Of a stretch of 64,000 bases of DNA, positions 9,439-17,957 are shown piece after piece; within the stretch, counting starts at the first letter, position 1, and every line of letters begins with the position of its first letter. The position numbers were made by a program, and so were the translations under genes. The notes beneath the pieces were generated by a model that had not been told where the DNA came from, searched no databases, and was given only the letters and a program-made list of their open reading frames with translations. Source of the DNA: Candidatus Obscuribacterales bacterium (GTDB taxonomy: Bacteria; Cyanobacteriota; Vampirovibrionia; Obscuribacterales; Obscuribacteraceae); assembly GCA_019637435.1 (NCBI GenBank), contig JAHBVO010000002.1:1651519-1715518 (forward strand). The letters run 5' to 3'.

Positions 9439-10283
9439 TGCTTAAAACTCTTTTGCTATTGGGCGTTGGAAATGCCGCATTGGCTGTCAATAGAGCGGCT
9501 GCCGATTCTTATGCAACCGTATATGGTACCACGCGTCAACCGGAAAAATGTCCGTATCTCCTGGAGCAGCGTATAACGCCAATACTGTGCGACGCGATTT
9601 CACCTGAATCATTAGGAAAAATTCGTGAGATTGCAACAGATTCTCACGTCGTTGCAAGTTTTCCGCCGGACGAAGTTTCTGACAGTTTGCTGTCTGAGAC
9701 CGTTTCAATGGCCTCAAAGATTGTGTACATCTCGAGCACTGGAGTATATGGTGGCATATCCGGTATCATAGATGAAACTTCGCCGGTTGATTCCGGAAAT
9801 CCTGCTACGACCGCGCGACTCCGTGCGGAACACACGTGGCAGGGGCGCGGTGCAATCGTTTTGCGTGCTCCCGCCCTGTACGATACAAACTACGGTCTGC
9901 ACAGAAGCCTGCTTGCCGGAAAATTCAGGCTCCCTGGTGATGGCACCAGATACTCATCGCGAATACATCTCGATGATCTTGCGACAATTGTTTTAAAAGC
10001 GCTGCTCCTTGCTCCGCGTGGGTCAACCTACGTTGTTGGTGATGAAACGCCCTGCCCTCAAATCGAAGTCGTGCAGTGGCTTTGTGATCGACTTCGCCTG
10101 GAATTGCCAGCTTCGATTCCGATTGAGCAAGCACATATCACTCAGCAAGGAGATAGACAAATCAACCCTCGAAAGGTGTTGAGCGATCTTGGTATTTCCC
10201 TTAGATTCCCCTCGTATCGAGACGGTTTCGAACACTGCATTCGCGAATACGATAGGGCTGGAGAAGCCGCGATGGAAGCGTGA
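9438..10283 (+). CDS. atypical short-chain dehydrogenase/NAD(P)-dependent epimerase-like protein, 281 aa
   Basis: The N-terminus LLLLGVGNAALAVNRAA is a Rossmann beta-alpha start with a modified GxGxxA motif. SSTGVYGG around residues 99-106 matches the active-site Ser/Thr-Tyr region of extended or atypical SDRs (YeeZ-like, sugar-nucleotide epimerase-like). RIHLDDLATIVLKAL near residue 175 is the typical substrate-domain motif. The GTG start overlaps the last base of the upstream stop codon, showing translational coupling with the MshEN-like gene. There is no signal peptide, so it is cytoplasmic. The substrate cannot be read from the sequence. Confidence 0.8.
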   Translation: MLKTLLLLGVGNAALAVNRAAADSYATVYGTTRQPEKCPYLLEQRITPILCDAISPESLGKIREIATDSHVVASFPPDEVSDSLLSETVSMASKIVYISSTGVYGGISGIIDETSPVDSGNPATTARLRAEHTWQGRGAIVLRAPALYDTNYGLHRSLLAGKFRLPGDGTRYSSRIHLDDLATIVLKALLLAPRGSTYVVGDETPCPQIEVVQWLCDRLRLELPASIPIEQAHITQQGDRQINPRKVLSDLGISLRFPSYRDGFEHCIREYDRAGEAAMEA

Positions 10284-10372
10284 ATTCGTCTATCACGATT
10301 CCATCGGCGATGCCGCTTCCATATTGACTTTCGTCTTGGGTTGTTTGATGAACAACTTCAATTCTGGTGAGA

Positions 10373-11254
10373 TCATTTCTCGTGTTTCGAGTCCAGCCGG
10401 TTGTACCATCCAGTCAGGTTGCGAGTGACGTTATCACCCAGCGATTGCATGATACCGGAAGCGGTGCGATTTATTATCTCGCCCGGTTTTAAGAGTACAC
10501 TTCCATCGGCTTGACGTTCTACTGCGCGAACGCTGGTTTCACCGCTTCCCGGATTGATTGACAGCGCGGTGTTTCCATGTTTCGCGTACAGGAGAACATT
10601 TCCCTTTCCATCTTTCGAAAGTTCAATTCCGTTGAGCTGCGAATTTAACGCCTTGATGAACCGCTCCATCCGTGCTGGATCGTCAGCAAGTTGGTTCAAT
10701 CCCTTCTTCATCGCTTCAACATCACCATCGATAACCGCGTGCTGAAGTTGCTTGATAAGTTTGCGATCGGCTTCCGGGATCAAGTCACTCAAACCTCTAG
10801 AAAGCTTTTCCTTTGCTAGTTGTCTATCTTTATCCGTGACTTCGTATTTCGACGGATTAAAGATCTTCTTGTCCGTAATCGAATTGTCTATTAGGTCCGA
10901 GAGTTTATTCGTGATACCGTTTTCTATTTCTGAATTTGAACCGTTCTTTTTTGCGCTGCCGCCTTCAATCGCATTCTGCGCGGCTCGTTTGGCTGCATCG
11001 ATTAGTGATGGCGATGTGCTTTCTGCTCGCTGAACTTCAGAAGAACTGCCCTCTGATGGCAGCTGCGAATGTTGTCGATTGGGTTTGTTTTCCGGTTGTG
11101 CATCTGGATTCGGTGCGGTCAGTTTTTTAAACGCGTCGGCAAAGGTTGATGAAAACTCCTCTGAAAGTGTTTTTCTAGCATCATGAGCGCCAGCAGCTAA
11201 GCCGCCCATTATTAATCCATCTGAAGACGCTTCTAGATTTGATGATTGAGACAT
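10373..11254 (-). CDS. hypothetical protein with disordered N-terminus, 293 aa
   Basis: I choose ATG 11254 because a near-perfect Shine-Dalgarno AAGGAGG (11263-11269) lies 8 nt upstream; the in-frame ATG at 11290 has none. Residues 1-110 are polar and Ser/Asn/Glu-rich. The remainder is helical and charged (KYEVTDKDRQLAKEKLSRGL, LKQLQHA-like helices), then a beta segment with LSKDGKGNVLLYAKHG. No signal peptide or known domain is seen. The style (leaderless, Ser/Thr-rich start MSQSSNLEASS, helical or catalytic C-terminus) resembles the metallopeptidase-like protein at 33603-35459. It converges on the SDR gene. Function unknown. Confidence 0.75.
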   Translation of the reverse strand: MSQSSNLEASSDGLIMGGLAAGAHDARKTLSEEFSSTFADAFKKLTAPNPDAQPENKPNRQHSQLPSEGSSSEVQRAESTSPSLIDAAKRAAQNAIEGGSAKKNGSNSEIENGITNKLSDLIDNSITDKKIFNPSKYEVTDKDRQLAKEKLSRGLSDLIPEADRKLIKQLQHAVIDGDVEAMKKGLNQLADDPARMERFIKALNSQLNGIELSKDGKGNVLLYAKHGNTALSINPGSGETSVRAVERQADGSVLLKPGEIINRTASGIMQSLGDNVTRNLTGWYNRLDSKHEK

Positions 11255-11262
11255 GGGGTGAT

Positions 11263-11269
11263 CCTCCTT
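11263..11269 (-). promoter_or_regulatory. strong Shine-Dalgarno deciding the start of the 10373-11254 gene
   Basis: Read on the minus strand the sequence is TAAGGAGGATCACCCCATG. This is close to the ideal anti-16S complement and far stronger than most sites in this window, so it implies high translation and fixes the start at 11254. Confidence 0.8.
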
Positions 11270-11410
11270 AGGAATCCAAAAAGAAACCATATTTATTTAA
11301 CGGTCAGGTAGCTCCCCAGCCCCTTACTACGTTTCATTTGCGTGTCTGAGTCTATACACGTCGAGTCAAGTTTCGACAAAAGTTTCGATAATTTCGTCGA
11401 AGCGCAGTAG

Positions 11411-11434
11411 GCGCATGTTTGACAAACCATGCGC
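11411..11434. other. inverted repeat downstream of the 11522-13132 TPR gene
   Basis: GCGCATG (11411-11417) and CATGCGC (11428-11434) flank a 10-nt centre. It lies just beyond the 3' end of the minus-strand TPR gene and could be its terminator, although no T-run follows. The rest of 11270-11521 shows no gene. Confidence 0.35.
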
Positions 11435-11521
11435 TTCTTCAGTGGTTTTGATATTGATGTTTTGATGTGTTTCTGCACAGTAAAAACTGAGAGTTTGCAC
11501 AGTGCTCTCGTTTCTCAATCG

Positions 11522-13132
11522 TTAAATCGATCGTGGTATCTTGATTTTGCGCGTGTGGAATGGAAACTCGAAGATAGCGTTTCCGACAGGCACCTTGATG
11601 ATGATATCAGCGTCTCGAGGGTTCAGATAAAACTGCTCGCCCGTGCGAGATTCATACGGCTCCAACCAAACCGGAATGAGCCCGCTCATTTTTGCTTTGC
11701 TTGGCCGGACCAGACCCGGAAGGTCTACGGCGGATGTTTGTACGGCGACGAGATGTTCTCTCGATGGCATCACACCTACACGCTCTGGTACTATATGCGA
11801 TATCGCCTTCCATTCGCCGTAGACACCAAATACGTTCGGACCCATGAACAGATCATGACCGTTCGGCGGAACTAAGCCTCGCACTGTTCTCGTCTTTTGA
11901 ATATTGGCGAGCCACGGACGGGTATGAGTCAAGTCCCACATATTGCGTTCTTTTCCGATTCTGTCGATGCGCTGGTGATCTACGACTGGAACCTCTCTAG
12001 AGCGATTCGAGATGTCAGCGCTTTTTCGTTCAAGAACAATTTTTCCAAGTTCGAACTCTTCTTGCTTTTCTCCGACGTTTGTGACCGTAACGAGAATGGC
12101 AAGCAGCTCCCAGAGATCAACGACGGTACAGGCAACACGTATGCCGTGCGCGGACATATACCGGAAAGGAAAATCGTTGTCGATGATCTCCTGAGCACGT
12201 GACGAACCTGGCTCCCAGGCAAAATGAACTTCGCCTACGATGGAGGCCGGCTGACTAGCCACTACGTTCGACTCTCTTATCTTGTACGATGTCTCGTACA
12301 AGTCGTGGGCGGTATGCCGATCTCCAAGACTGTGATAGAAGAGTGACTGCTCGCGAAGTGTTTCCGCAAGATCTAATTTCTTATTGCCAGGGTGACGCTC
12401 AAGGGTTTTTCTCGCAAGTGTGAAAAGTGGCTTTGCGTCATCGGTCCAACCATGCTTAGCCATGATAAGCCCCATGGTATGCAGGGTTAGTCCGTACAGT
12501 TCCGAATCTGTTTTGCCGAGGTCTTTGAGAATTTGGATGGCGATATCTGCATGTTCCTTCGCCTGCTTCTCTCTATCGAATTTGATCTCGGTGTATGCCA
12601 GACCGTAGTAGCACTCTGCCACTTCCATCGAATTATTTCCAAAAGCCGCTTGAGCTCGCTGGAGCGTTGACTCATAAAGTGAGTGTGCTTCTGAATATCT
12701 CGATTGTTTCAAATACAATTCTGCAAGTGAGAGTCTGCTCAAGGTCAAATTTGCTTGAGGAACACCCGCGACTTTTGATTCTTTGAGCGACTTGAGAAGC
12801 ATTTGCTCCGCATGTTCGAAGCGGCGGTCCGCAAGAGCGCTTATGCCGCTGCGGTAATACTTATCCCAAGCGGAAGAGTTAAGAACTACCTCAGCCTCTA
12901 CACGGCCTTCTTGAGGTGGAGCGGACTGCTTCTTTGGCTCAGTCTTTGGTGAGTCTAGATCTCCGGTTTGATTCGCATCATCAAGATGACCTTTGTCGCG
13001 TTGGCTGGCAGGCTGTTCGTCTTTCTTGAAGGGCGATGCGATGGTCAGTGCCTGATCCTGCGAAGCCGCAGAATTGGCAGTGGCAAGTACGATTGCGCTT
13101 GATAAAAATAGTGAGATTTTCGACTTCAACAT
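11522..13132 (-). CDS. exported TPR-repeat protein with unique C-terminal domain, 536 aa
   Basis: MLKSKISLFLSSAIVLATAN then SAASQDQ is a signal peptide. Residues about 85-290 contain five or six tetratricopeptide repeats (SRLSLAELYLKQSRYSEAHS, MEVAECYYGLAYTEIKFDRE). Residues about 300-536 form a beta-rich domain with no recognised family, containing GEVHFAWEPGSS and several FEFPF-like strands. A periplasmic or surface location is likely. It is divergent from the DUF2207 gene, and the start codons lie only about 110 bp apart. The partner is unknown. Confidence 0.82.
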   Translation of the reverse strand: MLKSKISLFLSSAIVLATANSAASQDQALTIASPFKKDEQPASQRDKGHLDDANQTGDLDSPKTEPKKQSAPPQEGRVEAEVVLNSSAWDKYYRSGISALADRRFEHAEQMLLKSLKESKVAGVPQANLTLSRLSLAELYLKQSRYSEAHSLYESTLQRAQAAFGNNSMEVAECYYGLAYTEIKFDREKQAKEHADIAIQILKDLGKTDSELYGLTLHTMGLIMAKHGWTDDAKPLFTLARKTLERHPGNKKLDLAETLREQSLFYHSLGDRHTAHDLYETSYKIRESNVVASQPASIVGEVHFAWEPGSSRAQEIIDNDFPFRYMSAHGIRVACTVVDLWELLAILVTVTNVGEKQEEFELGKIVLERKSADISNRSREVPVVDHQRIDRIGKERNMWDLTHTRPWLANIQKTRTVRGLVPPNGHDLFMGPNVFGVYGEWKAISHIVPERVGVMPSREHLVAVQTSAVDLPGLVRPSKAKMSGLIPVWLEPYESRTGEQFYLNPRDADIIIKVPVGNAIFEFPFHTRKIKIPRSI

Positions 13133-13242
13133 GGGCTATGGCGAAAACCAGAATATACTGCTCGACTACTCAGTCCAGTTCCTACAGGATACTCTATAAT
13201 GACCGCGTCTGGGCGAGATTTCTTTCCAAGAGGACAAGCTGT

Positions 13243-14940
13243 TTGAGAAGGTTTATATTGATTTGTTCTCTGATTATTGTCTCGGTCCTATCGGTGGCTG
13301 GCAATGCGCAAGCGCAATCGATCAAAAATCTCGACTCTCAGTTAAACATATCGGCTTCTGGAAATGTTTCTGTCATTGAAGACCTGCGAATCGATTTCCC
13401 TCCCAAAGGACAGAGAAACCAGTTTTACCGAGTTCTGCCAATCTGGTATGAACCATCAGGAGATTTCCACGTCGTAGACGTCAACGTAAAAAACGTTGTG
13501 ATGGACGAGAACGTTCCAATACCGTTTCAGAGCTGGATATCCGGTCGAGATCTTTTCTTGCGCGTAGGCGATCCAGTGAAACCGTTGCAAGGCGAACATA
13601 AGTTTCGAATTGAATATGAAATCTTCAGAGGTGTCCATTTCGTCAATGGATCGCCGCAGCTTTTGATCAATGTAACCGGAGAACAGAGCCCATTTCCAAT
13701 CGAAAATGTTTCCGTTACCGTCAAGCCTCCTAAAGGCACAGACATGAGTCGCGTGCAGTCATCAGCGGTGGTAGACGCTAAAGGAAAGACTCAAGCCGTC
13801 AATGCTTCTAAAAGCGGTGAGTCCATTCAGTTTAATGCACAAAAACTAGATCCATCTCAAGGATTGACCGTGGCAGTTGATTTGCCTAAAGGAAGTGTGA
13901 TACCACATTCGGTGCTATTCGATACCGTGGCTTATCTTCAGAAGTTTTATCAGGTGTTTGTTCTGCCGGTAGCAACCGTGATCTTACTGAGCGCTTGGTG
14001 GTGGCTGTACGGTCGCGATCCGGGCGAGAAGAAGTCTGAGAGCACAAACACTTTGCCTCCCAATTTCATAACTCCAGCGGAAGCCGGAACGTTGATCGAT
14101 GAGAGTTGCGATCTCACCGACATAGTTTCAACGGTAATTGATTTAGCCGCTCGAGGATTTATCAAGATTCGAGTTGTCCCCTACAACGGATTTCTCTATC
14201 TGGACACCAAGGATTACGAATTCACGCTTATCAAATCGATACAGGACAGGGAGCTGAAACCTCATGAGCAGCTGTTTTTAACCGGTTTGTTCGGCGGTCT
14301 ATCGACCACCACATATCTGTCTGCGGTCAAAGGAAACTTCGCTGAATATATACCAATGCTCAAGCGACGAATTTATTCGAATCTTGTGACAGAGGGGCTA
14401 TTTGCTCGTGACCCTGAAATCGATCGAAAGAACTTCATATCTGCCGGTGCATCGATCATCACTGTTGGTGTGTGCTTCTTAGTTATCTCGATGTACCATG
14501 TCGGTGGGCAAGCTACTTCAATCGGCATGATACTTTCCGGTCTGGTGATTCTTTTGGCTTCCGGCGCGATGCCGCGTCGGACATCCAAAGGCGTTTCCGC
14601 TTGCAGCCAGTTGAAACGCTTCCAACGCGCTTTGCGCTCCGGCGATCAGAATGATCTGCAAAAGTTTTCACGCGAAAATCCAAATGCTTTCGACCAATAT
14701 TTGTCGTACGCGATTGTTCTTGGACTTGCCGATCGCTGGGCTGACGCCTACATCAGCGAGGTTCATAACTACCCAGACTGGTATCAAGTTCATCCGAGTC
14801 TAAAGCCGGAAACATTCGACGCGCGAGCGTTCGTTTCGCAACTCTATGATGGCTTGAGTAGTATCAACCGTGCCCTCACGGAGCCGCCTTATAGTGTGCG
14901 GTCGCCGCAAGCGAATGAACTTTTGGGAAGTCGCCGTTAG
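13243..14940 (+). CDS. DUF2207-family membrane protein (YciQ-like), 565 aa
   Basis: The frame is open from 13036, but that start would overlap the divergent TPR gene. A TTG at 13243, with AGAGG 9 nt upstream, begins a good signal peptide (MRRFILICSLIIVSVLSVAG then NAQA), so I place the start there; ATG 13138 is the alternative. The N-terminal half is the extracytoplasmic DUF2207 beta domain (LNISASGNVSVIEDLRIDFP). A membrane segment lies near residue 240 (VFVLPVATVILLSAWWWLYG). The cytoplasmic PPNFITPAEAGTLIDESCDL and IDLAARGFIKIRV segments are also family-typical. Two further membrane helices lie near residues 410-440. The function of DUF2207 is not established; an envelope role is likely. 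Confidence 0.82.
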   Translation: MRRFILICSLIIVSVLSVAGNAQAQSIKNLDSQLNISASGNVSVIEDLRIDFPPKGQRNQFYRVLPIWYEPSGDFHVVDVNVKNVVMDENVPIPFQSWISGRDLFLRVGDPVKPLQGEHKFRIEYEIFRGVHFVNGSPQLLINVTGEQSPFPIENVSVTVKPPKGTDMSRVQSSAVVDAKGKTQAVNASKSGESIQFNAQKLDPSQGLTVAVDLPKGSVIPHSVLFDTVAYLQKFYQVFVLPVATVILLSAWWWLYGRDPGEKKSESTNTLPPNFITPAEAGTLIDESCDLTDIVSTVIDLAARGFIKIRVVPYNGFLYLDTKDYEFTLIKSIQDRELKPHEQLFLTGLFGGLSTTTYLSAVKGNFAEYIPMLKRRIYSNLVTEGLFARDPEIDRKNFISAGASIITVGVCFLVISMYHVGGQATSIGMILSGLVILLASGAMPRRTSKGVSACSQLKRFQRALRSGDQNDLQKFSRENPNAFDQYLSYAIVLGLADRWADAYISEVHNYPDWYQVHPSLKPETFDARAFVSQLYDGLSSINRALTEPPYSVRSPQANELLGSRR

Positions 14941-15185
14941 GTTTAAACCGCAGCGCGGAAACAAACCTGTCCCGAAATCGTCGTGTTTCCTTCAGTAGAA
15001 TTCGAAGCTTGATTTGCTTCTTCAGCAGGCGCAGGAGGTCTCTCGTCGGGGCAGTTATTCTGAGTGTCTGCTATGAGTGACAGGCGCTGTGGAATATATA
15101 TTCTAATCACTCCTAATTTTCAGGAGTTCTCCGTAAGGTAACCGGGTGGAATTGTCTGGTCATTTTTTCGACCAGGAGGCTTCAA

Positions 15186-16298
15186 ATGAAGAAATTGCGG
15201 CAGGCTTTTGGCGGAGAGGTCCAGGGGGCTCGATTATGTCTTCGGCTCGCGGTTGTGGTGACCTTCACTGCCGTGGGTTTTAACTCCGGCAAGTGCAAGG
15301 CGGCTGATTCTCCTGCCCGCACTTCCGCTGGCAAAACTGTAAAAACGACTGGAGCGGCTAAAACGTCTGCCTCAAAGACTAGCGTCAAGTTTCCCACGAA
15401 AGCCGGGCACTCTAAAGTCGCTTCCGGTCATGCGGTCACAACTGAAGAAAAGAAACGCGCTGCGGCTTCGCTGATGAGTCCTATGAAGGCGAGTTTGGAT
15501 GAAGGTATGAAACCTCGTACCGCGCCGCCTGTAGAAACCAACAAGATGCGTTCGAAGCGCTTCTTGAAGGAGGGGGCGCGCTTACACAGAATCGGCGAAT
15601 ATGCTGATGCAGAGCGTCTTTTCAAGCAAGCTGTAGCAATGGATCCTCGAAACCCGGATGCGTTTTTCAACCTGGGTGCACTCGCGGAGGGGCGGGGGGA
15701 CCTGGTCGATGCGCTCACTCAATATCGCGCCGGACTTGCGCTCATGCCGCAAGACAAGTCTCTGAAAGAAGCGGTCGACTCAATGGAGAGCCGCCTGGCA
15801 TCAGGACAGGGTAGTGTCAATGCTCAAATAAACTCCGGGGGTTATACTGCGAGTAGTTTTGACGGAAGCGCTGACAGCGGGCGCACTGACATCGGGCGTT
15901 GGAGCAGCAACTTCCGTCATCCTCCAACGATGTTCAGCAATCCCAATCCGACTGCTGAGTTTTCGGAGACTCCTCTGCTTGGAGTCAACGCGCCGGAACC
16001 TCCTCAGGTTTCGCAGTTTAGCGACCCGCCGCCGATATTGCCTGCCACCAGTAATGGACCATTTCAATTGAGCTCGACGCAGAACGCGGCGCTTGCCGGC
16101 GTCGGTGGTACGAATGTTGGGACCTACAATGTCTTGAACTCGAGTCCGCCGCCGACACTTTCTGTTAGTCAGCGTCCAGGCGGAGGTGGCAGACGTGTCG
16201 CCGGCGCGACCCTGAATGCGGCTCTTCGTGTTGGAGTGCGCGCCGCACTTTCCGGAACCGGCTTGCATTGCCCTGCATGCCACTTCCTTAGATTCTAG
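15186..16298 (+). CDS. exported TPR protein with low-complexity C-terminus ending in a CxxCH motif, 370 aa
   Basis: ATG 15186 has AGGAGG about 7 nt upstream. A basic N-terminus with hydrophobic LRLAVVVTFTAVGF is a signal peptide or anchor. Residues about 38-115 are a Lys/Thr/Ala/Ser linker. Residues about 120-200 hold two clear TPRs (GARLHRIGEYADAERLFKQA, FFNLGALAEGRGDLVDALTQ). The rest is Pro/Ser/Asn-rich. The last residues are GLHCPACHFLRF, a single CPACH heme-c-like or metal-ligand motif four residues from the end, possibly fortuitous. The next gene follows after 9 bp and is likely co-transcribed. Confidence 0.75.
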   Translation: MKKLRQAFGGEVQGARLCLRLAVVVTFTAVGFNSGKCKAADSPARTSAGKTVKTTGAAKTSASKTSVKFPTKAGHSKVASGHAVTTEEKKRAAASLMSPMKASLDEGMKPRTAPPVETNKMRSKRFLKEGARLHRIGEYADAERLFKQAVAMDPRNPDAFFNLGALAEGRGDLVDALTQYRAGLALMPQDKSLKEAVDSMESRLASGQGSVNAQINSGGYTASSFDGSADSGRTDIGRWSSNFRHPPTMFSNPNPTAEFSETPLLGVNAPEPPQVSQFSDPPPILPATSNGPFQLSSTQNAALAGVGGTNVGTYNVLNSSPPPTLSVSQRPGGGGRRVAGATLNAALRVGVRAALSGTGLHCPACHFLRF

Positions 16299-16307
16299 GA
16301 GTTTAGT

Positions 16308-16931
16308 GTGAGCAGCGCTATTTACTTTCGCGCAGTCTCGATGGTTTTGCTTGTACTTGGGTTTTCTTTTGTCGTTCTAAACCGAGCCGCTGCTTCTGAA
16401 GAATTGTTTTCGCATGCGAAAGCGATTCAGGCACGGCCCGCAACTTCAGCTGCTCGTCTGCGTTTGAAAACAGCTTCGGGTTTGGAACGATCTGCAATGC
16501 GAATAGACCGACCGGTCAGTTGTGATTCAAGAGGAGACTCTGCCGATGCGAAAGAAAGCTCGTTCGCGAAAACGGGCCGAACCTCTTCCGCGACATGTGA
16601 TAGAAACGCCGACACCGGCGGGGGGCCAGGAGCCGCCCAGCCTGAGTGCTGCAGTTCATCAGGATCAGGCCCGGATGGTCCGACGGAGGCCCTGGTAGCG
16701 AATGCAAACGACTATTTTTCGTACCGGCTCGCCAGTCCGCAGGAGCACTTCGACATGTGGCTAAAGCTGAATCTGTATCCTGCCCTTTGCCATACCGTCC
16801 TGTGCCGCCGCCAGTGCGCGCTCAATGGATACGAGTCGTGCAATGCCCTGGGCGTCAAGCGAAGCATCCTCAGCGATGCCGTCCAAAATCGCTCAAGCTG
16901 CGATTCCGGTGGCTGTGGAGCTGACCGTTGA
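16308..16931 (+). CDS. hypothetical exported Cys/Ser-rich protein, 207 aa
   Basis: The GTG start at 16308 has AGGAG 6 nt upstream, and a signal peptide follows (VSMVLLVLGFSFVVLNRAAA). The mature part is unusual. It is rich in Ser, Arg, Gly and Cys, with CSSSGSGPDGP, then a short normal-looking stretch around residues 135-160 (NDYFSYRLASPQEHFDMWLK), then Cys-rich sequence to the end. Other plus-strand frames are also open over 16646-17016, so a frameshift after about residue 160 or a decaying 3' end is possible. It is probably co-transcribed with the TPR gene upstream. Function unknown. Confidence 0.5.
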   Translation: MSSAIYFRAVSMVLLVLGFSFVVLNRAAASEELFSHAKAIQARPATSAARLRLKTASGLERSAMRIDRPVSCDSRGDSADAKESSFAKTGRTSSATCDRNADTGGGPGAAQPECCSSSGSGPDGPTEALVANANDYFSYRLASPQEHFDMWLKLNLYPALCHTVLCRRQCALNGYESCNALGVKRSILSDAVQNRSSCDSGGCGADR

Positions 16932-17012
16932 CCTTGCAAAGGTCCTGTGCTCTCAAGGAGCTGCTGAATTTCTCATCGCGCAAATTAGGCACTGTATGTG
17001 GTGCCGAGCTTT

Positions 17013-17306
17013 TTAAGCAGAACGGACAGGCTTGACTCTTGTAAGGTCGAGCGTTAGCTCATTGTTGTCCATTCTTTGTTCTGCCATCTTTACGAGTTCC
17101 GTCGCCGAAACATCCAGAGCTGCTGCGAGTCGAAACATATTTTTTACTGATAGGTTTCTCGCGCCGCGCTCAAGATCTCCAATATAGGAGCGATGCAACC
17201 CGCTTCGTCTGGAGAGTTCGCTCTGAGAGAGATTTCTTTTTTTTCGACAGTCTCTGATGACCTCGCACAGAGCTAGTACGAGCGTCTCATATTCCGAATT
17301 TTCCAC
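17013..17306 (-). CDS. XRE-family helix-turn-helix transcriptional regulator, 97 aa
   Basis: Residues about 10-70 form a Cro/C1-type HTH (VIRDCRKKRNLSQSELSRRS, then GLHRSYIGDLERGARN as the recognition helix region, then LFRLAAALDVSATEL). There is no other domain, so it should be a small DNA-binding repressor. The upstream region on its strand contains a TCACTC-AAAA-GAGTGA inverted repeat (17391-17406), a candidate autoregulatory operator. No toxin-like partner is adjacent. The target is unknown. Confidence 0.88.
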   Translation of the reverse strand: MENSEYETLVLALCEVIRDCRKKRNLSQSELSRRSGLHRSYIGDLERGARNLSVKNMFRLAAALDVSATELVKMAEQRMDNNELTLDLTRVKPVRSA

Positions 17307-17686
17307 GCATCTATCCCCAACAAAACCTCTATCTCGATCTAATCATCGGTGAAAGTAATACATAACCCCCATTAGGGTTAAACCCAAGTATCACTCAAAA
17401 GAGTGACTATAAAATAACATCGAGATACCTTTTTCGACTATCAAATCAATGTACACCAACTCCACCCGCGTTTTGCCGGGTTTGTGTGACATCCAAGAAA
17501 GTTTTCTCTAAGTATTTAGGAACTCTGATTTGGAAGATGCGTCAAAAGCTTTAGTTGCGGTCGAATTCCGTTGTGAGCGGCTTGCGATGCACGCTTGGAA
17601 AATTATCGATGTGGCAAAATTATTAGACACATTTGAAGGTTTGAAGTACCAACTTGGCATGAGACGAGGAATCCGGAGGCAGAAAA
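17307..17686. other. intergenic region upstream of the XRE gene
   Basis: About 380 bp separate the XRE gene from the small membrane protein gene. It contains the inverted repeat at 17391-17406, the motif GGGTTAAACCC nearby (about 17374-17384), and a short ACCCG...CGGGT hairpin around 17466-17482. A TTG-started frame from 17530 is open but has poor coding character, so I do not call it. Confidence 0.4.
17391..17406. promoter_or_regulatory. candidate operator or hairpin TCACTC-AAAA-GAGTGA
   Basis: This is a perfect 6-bp inverted repeat with a 4-nt A centre, about 85 bp upstream of the XRE start codon and next to the A/T-rich TATAAAAT. It fits an operator for XRE autoregulation, but this is inference. 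Confidence 0.35.
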
Positions 17687-17863
17687 ATGCAATACAGTTA
17701 CGTCGACAACGAAAGAAAATCCAGCTTACTAGCATTTATTTTGATCTTCTCAATCGTGTTTGGAGCAGGGTTTGGCGTTTTATGCATGACACAGAGCAAT
17801 GAGATCAAAAATGAAACCGCGCATCCATTGATGAAACATGGTCCTGCCATGACCAACGGCTAG
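17687..17863 (+). CDS. small single-pass membrane protein, 58 aa
   Basis: ATG 17687 is preceded by CGGAGG about 7 nt upstream. The product starts MQYSYVDNERKSS, has one strong membrane helix (LLAFILIFSIVFGAGFGVLC) and ends with a polar tail (about 28 residues). The combination of a good ribosome-binding site and an ideal membrane segment favours a real gene over the overlapping TTG-started frame (17530-17802). It lies between the XRE regulator and the PAS protein. Function unknown. Confidence 0.55.
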   Translation: MQYSYVDNERKSSLLAFILIFSIVFGAGFGVLCMTQSNEIKNETAHPLMKHGPAMTNG

Positions 17864-17957
17864 AACCGCAGTGCAGGCTGAAGGACATCAGCGGAAAGAG
17901 GACTGTAATTTAAAGATCATAATGGTGAATTTCTGGTGAATGCCCGAAGGCAAAAAA

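Noticed and set aside
17013..17306. Toxin-antitoxin locus at the XRE gene
   Set aside because: No RelE/HigB-like or other toxin gene is adjacent; the neighbouring small protein is a membrane peptide without toxin family features.
17530..17802. TTG-started plus-strand 90-residue frame
   Set aside because: Overlaps the better supported 58-residue membrane protein frame; Arg-rich tail looks like an off-frame translation.
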